A stretch of 64,000 nt of DNA, taken from assembly GCA_033964015.1 (NCBI GenBank), contig CM066923.1, positions 8,111,978 to 8,175,977 of the forward strand, in the 5' to 3' direction. How positions within the stretch are numbered: position 1 is the first letter of the stretch; the number at the start of each line of letters is the position of its first letter. Below the pieces are notes generated by a model that worked only from the letters and a program-made list of their open reading frames with translations, had not been told where the DNA came from and ran no database searches. Origin of the DNA: Scolanthus callimorphus. Lineage: Eukaryota > Cnidaria > Anthozoa > Actiniaria > Edwardsiidae. The translations under genes and the position numbers were made by a program. This document shows positions 47,395-57,960 of this stretch, in pieces.

Positions 47395-48007
47395 AAGGCT
47401 CGCAATATTGGCGTTTTGTTTGATGACACCCTCTCATGTCATCTCATGTCAAAAATACTGTCAAGGGAGCTTTTTATCACTTGAGAACAATGCTAAAATA
47501 CGAAAATATATCAGTACTGCCACTACCGAAATTCTAATTCATGCCTTCGTGAGGTCGAAGCTTGATTTTTGTAACTCACTCTTAATTGGACTTCCGAAAT
47601 ACGAGATTGCCAAATTACAATATGTACAGAATGCTGTAGCTCGTGTGATAGCAGGCCTGCGCAAATTCGACCATATTAGCGCGACACTTAGGGAACTGCA
47701 TTGGTTTCCTGTGCAACAGCGTATCATTTTTAAAATAAATTTGATTACTTTTAAAACGATAAATGGTCTGGCCCCCATCTACCTCCGTGAACTCTTTGAA
47801 TTTTATAGATCTAATAGACAACTGCGTCCATCTTCTGACATGTGGAAGTTAAAAATTCCGAAGTACAGCACGAAAACATATGGATTGGGTGCTTTTTCTA
47901 TAGTGGCTCCCAAACTGTGGAATGCACTTCAGCATGATATTAGGTCAACCACTTCAGTCTTTAAAACCAAACTCAAAACTTTCCTTTTCAAAGAAGCATT
48001 TCAATGA
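47395..48007 (+). pseudogene. CR1/L2-like LINE reverse-transcriptase C-terminus
   Basis: The frame encodes the typical end of a non-LTR retrotransposon ORF2: SKLDFCNSLLIGLPKY, LQYVQNAVARVI, LHWFPVQQRI, NGLAPIYL, and APKLWNALQHDIR with LKTFLFKEAF before the stop TGA. The start of the matching region is in another frame (NIGVLFDDTL at about 47405-47430), so there is at least one frameshift near 47440-47490. It ends 11 bp before the left end of the long inverted-repeat element. Confidence 0.8.
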
Positions 48008-48345
48008 TATCTTACTTATAGTACGGGAGCTGACCCCAGAAAAAAGTGGTCTCGTTCAACTCACTTTACATACAAGAACTTACTGTTCACTTTGGCTGCC
48101 AGATGGCTGAAGATCATCGCCAGGTAGTTAGTACATTCAAATTGTGGTATCAGTTTCGAGCTACAGCCAGATTTGTCAGGGGGGTGGGGGGTCTTTTCAG
48201 CCACCAAATTCTAGCAATTTTAGCATGTTGCAAAACATCAAATCAGCATATCTTTTGACTGTGGGGTGCGAATCGATTGATATTTGGACATCATCTGTTA
48301 TCCATGGAGGTCTTTCTTTTGCACTTGTCTTATGTGAGATTTATC

Positions 48346-49443
48346 GTAACCATGGCAACGGTTGTCAGGGGAATGAGTTTCTTGGACTTTGGGCAAACAT
48401 TGTGCTCATAGCGATTTTCAACATGCCCTATTGCGTGCATAGTAGACTCAGAAAGAAGTAAGTCATATTATTCCAAGTGCGGGTGCCCCCATAGAGTAAC
48501 ATATTACAAAATAGGATCCTTTGAGCACTGTGCCATCTTACGGTAAAAGTCCAAAGTTGCTAGAACTGCTCAAAACCCCACTTCCTATCTCAGTTATAAC
48601 GAAACTACAAAAATATATATAACTTTTGGCTATGTGATGTGGAGCAGATGATATTTCGCTATCGTAACCAACTTATCGAGTTCTTTCTTTTGCACTAGTT
48701 TTATGTTGGTTTTCCGTAACCATGACAACGGTTGCCAGGGGCATAAATATTGCTAGATTTGTGTAAATATTTGAGGTGAATAGTGAATTTTAGGTGCATT
48801 TTCGCATCTTTCAAAACCCTGAAACTATATTGATCATATCACTCCAGGTGTAGATGGCCCTAAAGAGTAACATATTATAGAATAAAAAAAATTGGAGCAT
48901 TGTGCCACCTTGCGTTCAACATCAAAAAATGATAAAACTGCTCAAAATCCCCCTTAGTTATATCACTTTTGTTGAAACTATAAGAACACATTACGTTTGA
49001 CTATGCCATGTAAATTGGTAGATATTTCTCTATCGTAAGAAATCTATCAATATCTTTCTTGTCTATGTTGACTTCGTAACCATGACAACGGTTGCTAGGG
49101 TTAATGTTTTTTTTATATTTGCGCTAAATAGCGATGTTTATGTATTTTTTCGTACTTCTAAACTCATAAACATGGAAGTCATATTCCTTCAACTCTAGAT
49201 TACCCATATAAGAGTGACATATTACGAAATAAGGCATTTTGAGCATTGCGCCACCTTGCTGTGAAAGTCAAAAGTTGCCATTACTGCTCAAAAGCCCACT
49301 CTGTATCTCCGTTATTGCGAAACTGTAAAAATATATATCTTTTAACTAGGTAATGTAAACTGGATGATATTTCACTATTTTAAGAATTCAGCGGGTTCTT
49401 TCTTTTACACTAATTTTATTTATTTTTTCGTAACCATGACAAC
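48346..49443 (+). promoter_or_regulatory. X-box-like (RFX) palindromes in the left arm subrepeats
   Basis: GTAACCATGGCAAC at 48346-48359 and GTAACCATGACAAC at 48716, 49076 and 49430 match the RFX X-box form GTNRCC-AT-RRNAAC. Spacing of 354-370 bp follows the subrepeat period. Binding is not shown. Confidence 0.4.
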
Positions 49444-51108
49444 TCTTGCCACGGACAGGAATTTTGATGAGCTTCACGTGTAAATATTTGCGCATAATAG
49501 TGAATTTAAGTGCATTTCCACATGTTTTTATAGGTCATTTCACTCAAAGGTAGGCGACCACATATCACAAAATAGGATATTCTGTGTATTGTGCCACCTT
49601 ACTAAGGGAATCAATATGTGCTAAAATTGTTCACAACCCAAGTTTTTGTACACAATCGAAATCCATAAAGTCTATTTGCCCATTTGTTGTGAATGGATCA
49701 ATATTTGTTATCCAGAGAGATCTTGCTTTTGCAGTACTACTATAAATAACCGATTTTTGTAACCATGTTAACGCTGTTGCCAGCTATGTGAATATTTCAT
49801 TGATGTCCGTAATATTACGCCGCCCCAGTTCAATGTATCAGGGCATGGCTTTGTCGTTGTCCAGAAGTCATTATTCTATTAAAAGCGCCCCTGTTTCCCA
49901 AGGTCACGAGAGGGAAAAAGCTACTAAAGGTACTTATTATATAATGTTACCAGATATCCATGTGATAAAGCAGTGAATAAAAATCGTATCAGTGAAGTGA
50001 TACGATATCACTTCACGGCAAGAATAAAATGCAATTTGTCTTTCTTCAGAGTATATAATAAACAAATTATGACATGGCGAGCGAGTGAGCGGTATGACAC
50101 GAAAACAAGTGACTAATTAAAGGCATGCCGTAGGCACTCGTGGCTTTTCCCGTTGAAAAAAAAACGTGCAGAATATCGGAAATACCGCACTTCTAGCTGC
50201 GCTCGGTTATTAGTATTTTGCAGTTTATTTGACAGGGGACATGAGCTTACTATTTCTAATCTCGCAGTTTATGAATGTTCTACTCCATAAAGTTGTTCTT
50301 TAGCCAAAAAAAACTTACGGAGAGGTGATACTTAGATCAGAGCAAAATATATGTTTTACCATCTTTGTGCAGAGGAGGTAAGGTTCTTTTTACAGTTTAG
50401 GCTTAATTAAAAGAAGCCTTTAAAACTAATTGGATTTTTGCGCACGCACCTCTTATCTGCCCACATTTTGCACCCTCTTGCCTCTAGATGCCTTAGCTTT
50501 GCATAATAAAGACCCTTATACAATGTATTATAAAATGGCTCCCACATGGATACATTTAGCGACGATCTGTTGTATATATACTTTGGTGAAGGTACAAGGG
50601 TAACTGAGAAAAACAAGGTGTTTTATTTGAGTTTTGAGTTTAGTCCTGCAAGTGGCTAGCGGGCGTCCGAGGGATTGGATGGATGACTTCAGCATAAATT
50701 ATGCTAATATCGTGCTAAAGTAGGAGTGAGTGAGTGACATCGAGTCCCCACGATAACTCCTTGGCTGTTGCTACGCAACTAGCCACGAGTTAAAAACGAT
50801 ATCAAGTTCTTGCCATATAATCTCTATCTGACCCTGTGATCCAAATGGCTGTTTGCTTTCATGGAATAAGCCAGTCGCCTGTTACTTATAATTGGTCGTC
50901 TCAGGAACCAGGTTCCATCAACCATGGAAACAACGGCTATGAAAATATTTTCTTTGGACGAAATTAGAATTCTTCCTTTCTGCAAAAATGTCATTCCACT
51001 AACCAGGCTGTCCAAATATAGATATTGACTTGCATCATATGGACTTTCGGCTTTTTATCATTCACTTTATAATTAATAAATAACAGAACTCCATGGTTGT
51101 CCTATTAA

Positions 51109-51743
51109 GATCCCGTCCACACTACTCCGTTTTCAAACGAAAACGGATACTTTTTGCTCCGGATACGGCTGTCGTCCACACTACAACGCCGAAAACGATC
51201 ACCGAAAACGGATCAATCCGAAACGCTCTCCAGAGTGGAGCGATTTGAAAACGGAGCTGTTTGAAAAGGCTGTTTTCTAGTGTGGACGGGTGAAAACGAT
51301 GCTATATGAAAACGATGACGTCACCACAGCAAACCCGACCAATTCCACAGGCCAACAGATCGAAATGCGCATGCGTTCAGCTTATTTGAGCATGCAACCT
51401 CGTCCCCAGGGTCTTCTCGGTCGTTTTCAAAATGGCGGTTAGCTCGGGAGAAGACCCTGGGGGAGGCTGAGTCACATGACCGTTTCGAAACAAAGACAAA
51501 CCTCGTTCCTATGTCCTCAGACAGTGGTCACCAACCGCCATCTTGAAAATTACCCACAAGACCGTGGGGACGAGGTTGTTGAGCATGCCCACTGAATGCA
51601 TAAGAGCGTTTTCGTACGGATACGCGTTGTAGTGTGGATGGGCGAATACGATACGAAAACGATAAGTGTGGACGCAAATATTATTGAAAACGGAGCAAAA
51701 AGTATCCGTTTTCGTTTGAAAACGGTGTAGTGTGGACGGGGTC
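51109..51743. mobile_element. PIF/Harbinger-type MITE, 635 bp, with a nested second MITE
   Basis: Termini GATCCCGTCCACACTA... and ...TAGTGTGGACGGGGTC are inverted repeats extending ~50 bp (through 'cgttttcaaacgaaaacgga'), flanked by TAA. Inside, about 51402-51578 is a second palindrome. Confidence 0.8.
51402..51578. mobile_element. Nested MITE with ~10-bp target duplication
   Basis: AACCTCGTCCCCAGGGTCTTC and the inverted CCGTGGGGACGAGGTT bound it; TTGAGCATGC occurs immediately on both sides. A 9-10 bp duplication points to a Mutator-like origin (inference). It contains CAAAATGGCGGTTAG, a YY1-like motif, and its inverted counterpart. Confidence 0.7.
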
Positions 51744-51924
51744 TAAGACGAATGAGTTTTTTGCAACTGATCCGGGGTCATTTTCGAATACAGAGCAGGC
51801 GAGAAGATTGCCTTCGCTCATCGGCTGATTTTGAAAGTTGGGGCATGTGCGTAAAGTTATTTCTCTCGACGGCTCTTTTATGACATCATGGCATCATGAC
51901 TCTTGATACATTTTCCAACCCTTA

Positions 51925-52122
51925 TCAAGTAAACACAACTACAATACTCGTTTAGCCTCAAAATTAAATTATTACCTTCCAAAAGCTCGCACGAATTTTG
52001 GAAAATTTAATATAAGATTCTTAGGAGTTAAAATCTGGAATTCTATTGACAAAAATGACAAATTGCTCCATCGAAACCTCTATAAAAATAAATTAACAGC
52101 CGACAGAATTGCAAATTACTAA
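51925..52122 (+). pseudogene. LINE ORF2 C-terminal fragment
   Basis: Frame 51931-52122 reads HNYNTRLASK, YLPKARTNFGK, IRFLGVKIWNSI, then a stop: the conserved tail of non-LTR retrotransposon proteins. It is 5'-truncated and lies within the core of the 8.2-kb element. Confidence 0.65.
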
Positions 52123-52377
52123 ATTTACTTTCTCTAATATTAATTATGCGCCACCTTCTGCATCCTATCTCGCTTTTTTCGTACTTTTATTTTATTTTGT
52201 TTTGTTGTATACTCGTCGTGAAGTCTTCCCTGTGCTTTTTCCCTCTGCAACACACAATCTATAGTACCATCAGTGTTTCCTTTTCTCTCCGATACATACA
52301 TTACAATTTTTCCAATCTTAAGCGCACCCTAGCTCGATTAGTCTAGTGCTACTCTAGGTTGCCTGTACAAACTATTT

Positions 52378-52500
52378 TATGTAAGAGTTAAATACCGAGG
52401 GCTGAGGCAATATGGCATATAAATACCGAGGGCCGTAGGCCCGAGGTATTTATATGCCATATTGCCGAAGACCGAGGTATTTAACTGACTTATTACATGA
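52378..52500. repeat. Palindrome with AAATACCGAGG motifs
   Basis: TAAATACCGAGGGCTGAGGC and its complement flank an inner palindrome (GGCATATAAATACC, then GGTATTTATATGCC). MITE-like hairpin. Confidence 0.65.
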
Positions 52501-53207
52501 TCTAAGGTGATTTTACTATCAGGTGGAGCGCACTTCAATTAAATAATCGAAAATACTTCGTCAAATAAGCGATTTTTAACCATATAAATCAACCAGGGAT
52601 CTTTATTTTTTCCAGTAGAGGGATATCCCCTGAGGTTTAAGTCGTATCGGAACAAAAGGATGAAAAATATTTTGAAAGCTATTGTCGTCAGTGTTGGCTG
52701 GGAAATCTGTGATGCCTTGAATGTCTTTATTCTTTTCAACTTGTCATAATAACGTGTATTTTGCGCGTGGCAATTTCACTGCAGAGAAGGTGCCTTTCAC
52801 AATAGATTTGTTTGCATTCTAAAGCCCCCGTTTCATTAAAGCTTTCATGCATTCATTTTTAAACGACCAATGGAAGTACTTCTTTTTGTACCAAACAACA
52901 AAGAAATCAAAACACCTGTTTTTTCGCGATTTTAGGTCGTCATTTTGTAGGAGTCAGTGCTTGAGTGCTAAACTAGTAGTTCTAAGTTGGCGACTGAGAA
53001 CGAGTTTCGGAGGAAAAAACAACGCTTGAGGTCTCAGGACTAAAAGGGTGCATTATGCGCGTGAAGAACTCGGCACTCACTGTGTGGTTTTAAGCTGTTC
53101 AAGAGATAATACATTTCAAAGTGTCCTGTAGTTGGCGATTGAGAACGACGTGGTAAGTTTAATTAAAGTTCTTATTTATAGTAATTCGTTTTATTATAAC
53201 AGTTGAA

Positions 53208-53492
53208 ATGGACCGGTCTGGTGAATTTAATTGCATGACTAACTTGAACGTATTAGACCTGTGTGCCGTTGACGCTGCGACGTACGAGGTCCATCCTAAA
53301 TTTGACAAACTGGTAAAATGTATTGACGAAAGAAATTTAAAATGTGTTGTGCAAATGTATTCTTATGAGCTCAATGTTCTAAATTATTTTTATTTCTATT
53401 TCTTTCACAGTTTGTTTGAGCGTGAAGCAGAAATGGAACCGGCTAGCAAGGTTACCTATAACATCTACTTATTCCATATTAATTATAGTTAA
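53208..53492 (+). CDS. Possible short gene or exon inside the 8.2-kb element
   Basis: ATG-initiated frame beginning MDRSGEFNCMTNLNVLDLC and rich in ordinary codons for its first ~55 residues, then drifting into Phe/Tyr-rich sequence around 53385-53410 that looks like a polypyrimidine tract (TTTCTTTCACAG). This suggests a first exon (donor candidate CTG|GTAAAA at 53312) and a second beginning near 53411, but the phases do not join cleanly. No family recognised; it may be transposon cargo. Confidence 0.25.
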   Translation: MDRSGEFNCMTNLNVLDLCAVDAATYEVHPKFDKLVKCIDERNLKCVVQMYSYELNVLNYFYFYFFHSLFEREAEMEPASKVTYNIYLFHINYS

Positions 53493-53649
53493 ATTTAGTA
53501 GAAAAGTAGAAAGAATCGCCAATTTGCAATTTAGAGACACACTATTCAGTTAAAGCTAGTAATTACGTTTTTTGTTCAAATATATATTTATTTTCAATTT
53601 AACCTAGCAAACAATTTTGTAGTATTTATCATTTAGCTGTAAATGTGTT

Positions 53650-53822
53650 TCAGCATCGGAAGGGTGGGGCTTTATTTGTCTAATTAGTCATAATTGTTCC
53701 TCATTATAAATGCGCCGGGTCATTTATGAGAATCAATTGTTCCATAAAGACCCGCGCATTTATAATGCGGGTCATTTATGACTAATTATTCAATAATAGC
53801 CCCAATCTTCCCTGCTGAAACT
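53650..53822. repeat. Palindromic MITE-like repeat
   Basis: TTTCAGCATCGGAAGGGTGGGGC at the left end is inverted at the right end (GCCCCAATCTTCCCTGCTGAAA); inner 'attataaatgcgc' and 'gcgcatttataat' also pair. Confidence 0.65.
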
Positions 53823-54798
53823 TCAAGCCCTCCCCGTTCTTTAAGAATGTAATTAATTCATAGGGATTTAAGTAAAATAAAGGGTCTTGAATAACAATAG
53901 AAAAGGTGTCAATCATGTAATAAACGTTGTTATAGCGGAGTGCTGAGAGGACATTTTTTTAACGTTTGTTGCAAAATGTCTGAAATCGAAACAATCAATC
54001 ATCTGATTATTTGAAGTGATTTATTTTAATAGTGCGGGGATCGCTACCCTGCGAATCGCGTGTACCGGATATTCGCAGGCTAGGGATCGCAAACGAGCCC
54101 TACCCCATCTTTGACCTCTTCGATTTCCGCGTTTCACGCTTCGTTTTGGGGGATTCCACGATTTTTTGTGCTAACCACAAAACCGTGAGATTTTGCTTCC
54201 ATACAAAAATTGGCGTGACGACATCAAGGAGTGGACTGGCCTGTCGGGCGCTGGGTGCTCCACATTAGCACTCGACAGGCACGCTTGGAGAAGCATGTGT
54301 GTGGTCCCTAGGATCGCCGACCCTCAACCATGGAAGGCAAGGCAGGCAATAGGCAAGGCAAGGCTCCCTCGGAGTGACATATGTTTGATAAGTTTCAAAA
54401 TGCGCGTAAATCATTATTAAGCGCAAATATTTACACAAGTTCATCAAACTTCATGTCCCTGGCAACCGTGGTCATGGTTACGAAAAAATAAAGAAAATTA
54501 TTGCAAAAGAAAGAATTTCTTAAAATAGTGAAATATCATCCTAAAAGATATATATTTTTACAGTTTCGCAATAACATAGATATACGAAGTGGGGTTTTGA
54601 GCCAGTAATGGCAACTTTCGCCTTTCGCTGCTAGGTGGCGCAGTGATCAAAATGTCCTATTTTGTAATATGTCACTCTAGGTATAGGGTCATCTAGAGTT
54701 GAAGAAATATGACTTCCATGTTTTATGAAATACGCAAAAATACACTTAAAATCACTATTTCGCAGGAATATTTAATAATATTAACTTCCCTGGCAACC

Positions 54799-55902
54799 GT
54801 TGTCATGGTTACGAAATCAACATAGACTAGTGCAAAAGCAAGACCTTGATAGATTTCTTACGATAGAGAAATACCAACCAATTTACATGGCATAGTCAAA
54901 GTTCTTATAGTTTCAATAAAAGTGATATAACTAAGTGGGATTTTTTGCAGTTTTATCATTTTTTTGATGTTCATTGCAAGGTGGCACAATGCTCCAAATG
55001 TCCTATTCCATAATACGTTATTCTTTTTGGTCATCTACACTTGATATGATTAATATGGTTTCTAAGTTTTGAAAGATGCAAAAATGCACTTAAAATTCAC
55101 TTACCCCAAATATTTACACAAATCTAGCAATATTTATGCCCCTGACAACCGTTGTCATGGTTACGGAAAACCAATATGAAACTAGCGCAAAAGAAAGAAC
55201 TTGATAAATTGGTTACGATAGCGAAATATCATCTGATTCACATCACATAGTCAAAAGTTATATATTTTTGTAGTTTCGCTATATAACTAAAATAAAGTGG
55301 GGTTTTGAGCAGTTTACCAACTTTTCATGTTCCTCTCAAGGTGGCGCAATGCTCTAAATTTCCTTTTCCATAATATGTTACTCTTTAGGGTAATCTACAC
55401 CTGGAGTGATAAGATTAATATGTTTTTGAGTTTTGAAAGATGCGAATATGCACTTGAAATTCACTAATCACCCCAAACATTTACACAAATCTAGCAATAT
55501 TTATGCCACTGGCAACCGTTGTCATGGTTACGGAAAACCAACATAAAACTAGTGCCAAAGAAAAGAACTGAATAAATGTGTTACTATAGCGAAACATCAT
55601 CTGCTCCACATCACATAATCAAAAGTTATATATATTTTTGTAGTTTCGCTATAACTGAGATAGAAAGTGGGGTTTTGAGCAGTTCTAGCAACTTTGGACT
55701 TTTACCGTAAGATGGCACAATGCTCAAAGGATCCTATTTTGTAATATGTTACTCTTTGGGGGCACCCGCACTTGGAATAATATGACTTACTTGTTTCTGA
55801 GTCCACTATGCACGCAATAGGGCATGTTGAAAATCGCTATGAGCACAATGTTTGCCCAAAGTCCAAGAAACTCATTCCCCTGACAACCGTTGCCATGGTT
55901 AC
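54799..55902 (-). promoter_or_regulatory. X-box-like (RFX) palindromes in the right arm subrepeats
   Basis: GTTGTCATGGTTAC at 54799, 55151 and 55518 and GTTGCCATGGTTAC at 55889 are the mirror copies; a degenerate one is at 54468. The motif is conserved across diverged subrepeats. Confidence 0.4.
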
Positions 55903-56526
55903 GATAAATCTCACATAAGACAAGTGCAAAAGAAAGACCTCCATGGATAACAGATGATGTCCAAATATCAATCGATTCGCACCCCACAGTCAAAAGATAT
56001 GCTGATTTGATGTTTTGCAACATGCTAAAATTGCTAGAATTTGGTGGCTGAAAAGACCCCCACCCCCCTGACAAATCTGGCTGTAGCTCGAAACTGATAC
56101 CACAATTTGAATGTACTAACTACGTGGCGATGATCTTCAGTCATCTGGCAGCCAAAAACAACAGTCAGTTCTTGTATGTAAAGTGAGTTGAACCAACTCG
56201 TTTTCTAGAGCACTTTTTGGAAATCAGCTCCCGTACTATTATGTATGTATGTATATATTATATATATATATCTGTATATTTTGTTTATCGGTTTTGGTTG
56301 TCTATCAGTTTATTTTAATCGAAAATGTAATTAATGCTAGCGTTTTTATGAGTTTTTAATTTTTTAATATCGACTTTTTTTAATCATATTTTTAGTGGTT
56401 TTAATTATTATTAGAAAATAACACCTATTTTATATTGTGAATGTGCGCATTCTGATTGGTTAAAAGGCGTGTTTGAAAGAGACCTGAGAAACAATTTCGC
56501 GCGTGTGTACGTTATTTTCTAAAAGC

Positions 56527-56683
56527 AATAAAAGTACTTTCCCGCGCTCTCTGGTTTCTTACAAACACGTTCGGGGATGTTGGTCGAACTGATAAAACTT
56601 GAAGGACAAGTTTTTATCAGTTCTCCCAACATCCCCCTCGTGTTTGTAAGAGACCAGAGAGCACGCGGAAAGTACTTTTATGC
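56527..56683. repeat. Hairpin repeat
   Basis: AAAAGTACTTTCCCGCGCTC and its complement at 56665-56683 flank paired 'ttacaaacacg' and 'gggatgttgg' segments, with a GGACAAG-type loop centre. It ends just before an AGCGCCTAGCACAGAG...AGCGCTATATAA tail typical of non-LTR element 3' ends. Confidence 0.65.
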
Positions 56684-56775
56684 TTAATTGACAATTGTAA
56701 AGCGCCTAGCACAGAGATGAATAAGCGCTATATAAACTCTTATTCTATTCTATGCTGAGGATGTTCCGTTACCTT

Positions 56776-56911
56776 AAGGCTGGTTTCCATATAGTCTTAT
56801 CTGTCGTATCTGTCGCATCAGTCGACCGTGAAACAATGGAAATTTGAATTATTCTTTTGTTTCACGGTTGACTGATATGACAGATAAGACTATATGGAAA
56901 CTAGGCTTTAA
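56776..56911. mobile_element. MITE with AAGCCTAGTTTCCATATAG termini
   Basis: AAGGCTGGTTTCCATATAGT opens and ACTATATGGAAACTAGGCTT closes the element; 'cttatctgtc' and 'cgaccgtgaaac' also pair inside. No coding frame. Confidence 0.75.
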
Positions 56912-57574
56912 GCCTAGTTTCGAATTTTTGAGTAGCTAATTAACAATTATTGGATGAGGTTGCGCATGATAGTTTGTCAAGGCCAAGGTTTGTGTTTATC
57001 TGCCGAAGCGAAGCTGAGAACAGATACTGCAGGAGTTTATGATCACACTTCGACAGTGCATCGTTGCGTCTGATACTACTTAGCCGACGAGGGTTGGCTA
57101 GATCAGATATTCTGCAAACTCGACAACGATAATGGATTTGTTATTCAGCACGTCGATAGCACAAAAACAACCAAAAAGATTGTCTTTCGTTTAACGAGCT
57201 CCACACATCAACCACTCAGATGACAGATAGCGCAGGAAGTACAGAAAACTTGATGAATTTGGTAAACTTATGAATTTTGCAATTTAAAGTTTTTGGAGGG
57301 TCACCTTTACGTTGCCATGGAAGTATCAATGTAAACAAAACATATGTCGACACAAATAACAATCCATAGCATGTTTACTTGTAAAGTGGCTTTCCGTTCT
57401 GTGCATTTCCGCATGAGATACAGACCATTGAAGTTCAAGGTTGAGGACATGAAGAACTGCTATGAGCCTCGTTAAATTTAAAATCTTCCATCTCATTCAT
57501 TGCCCGTTATTTTGGTCGTCATATTATAAACGTCTCGGGTTATTGTCATAATCAATTCAAAATGATGTTTTCAC

Positions 57575-57960
57575 GGGTCTCTGTCAGCCGCCATTTTATC
57601 AGCCTAGCAACAAATTGAACAGCAAAAATAAAACATCCATTTCCATCGGCTGATTTAGGGTATGTAGAGCAATATTTTCGATTTACCACTACCAGAATCC
57701 TCTTCGAATTCTTTTTGTTATTCAAACGTTTGAGGTCCTTTGGAAGCTGCAAGATAATGGTGTTAATGAGGCAAACAAAAGGGACTACGAAAAGGATTCT
57801 GGGATTAGAGGTATCAAGTGTAATAAAGGGACTGAGAATTCGGTAAAGCAAGTATGAAACTTTGATTGTAGATGGTTACTTTGAGATTTTTACGAAGAAG
57901 TCGTATGTTAATATCGAATGAAAACAATAACAAAGGAGAGACTGACTTAGGGGCTCCTGC
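57575..57960. repeat. Longer relative of the TTAA MITE at 21143
   Basis: Shares TCTGTCAGCC, 'ccattttgtcagcctag', 'catccatttccat', and 'gaaaacaataacaaaggag' with 21143-21368 in the same order, with extra internal sequence. Confidence 0.65.

Larger units (their letters stand above)
48019..56238. mobile_element. 8.2-kb foldback-like element with ~1.8-kb inverted terminal repeats
   Basis: TAGTACGGGAGCTGA opens the element and its complement closes it, flanked by TTA on both sides. The left arm (48019 to ~49780) reappears reverse-complemented as the right arm (~54430 to 56238), so near-identical frames occur at 48144-48461 (plus) and 55787-56074 (minus). Each arm is made of about five ~355-bp subrepeats, each containing 'aaccatgacaacggttgcc' and 'agtggggttttgagcagt'-type blocks. 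Long terminal repeats made of subrepeats are the architecture of Foldback/Galileo-type elements. The 4.6-kb core holds nested MITEs and a LINE remnant; no transposase was recognised. Confidence 0.75.

Noticed and set aside
48144..48461. 105-residue frame, also found inverted at 55787-56074
   Set aside because: It lies in the outer part of the foldback element arms; its duplication reflects the inverted repeat, not a gene pair. Composition is not convincing.
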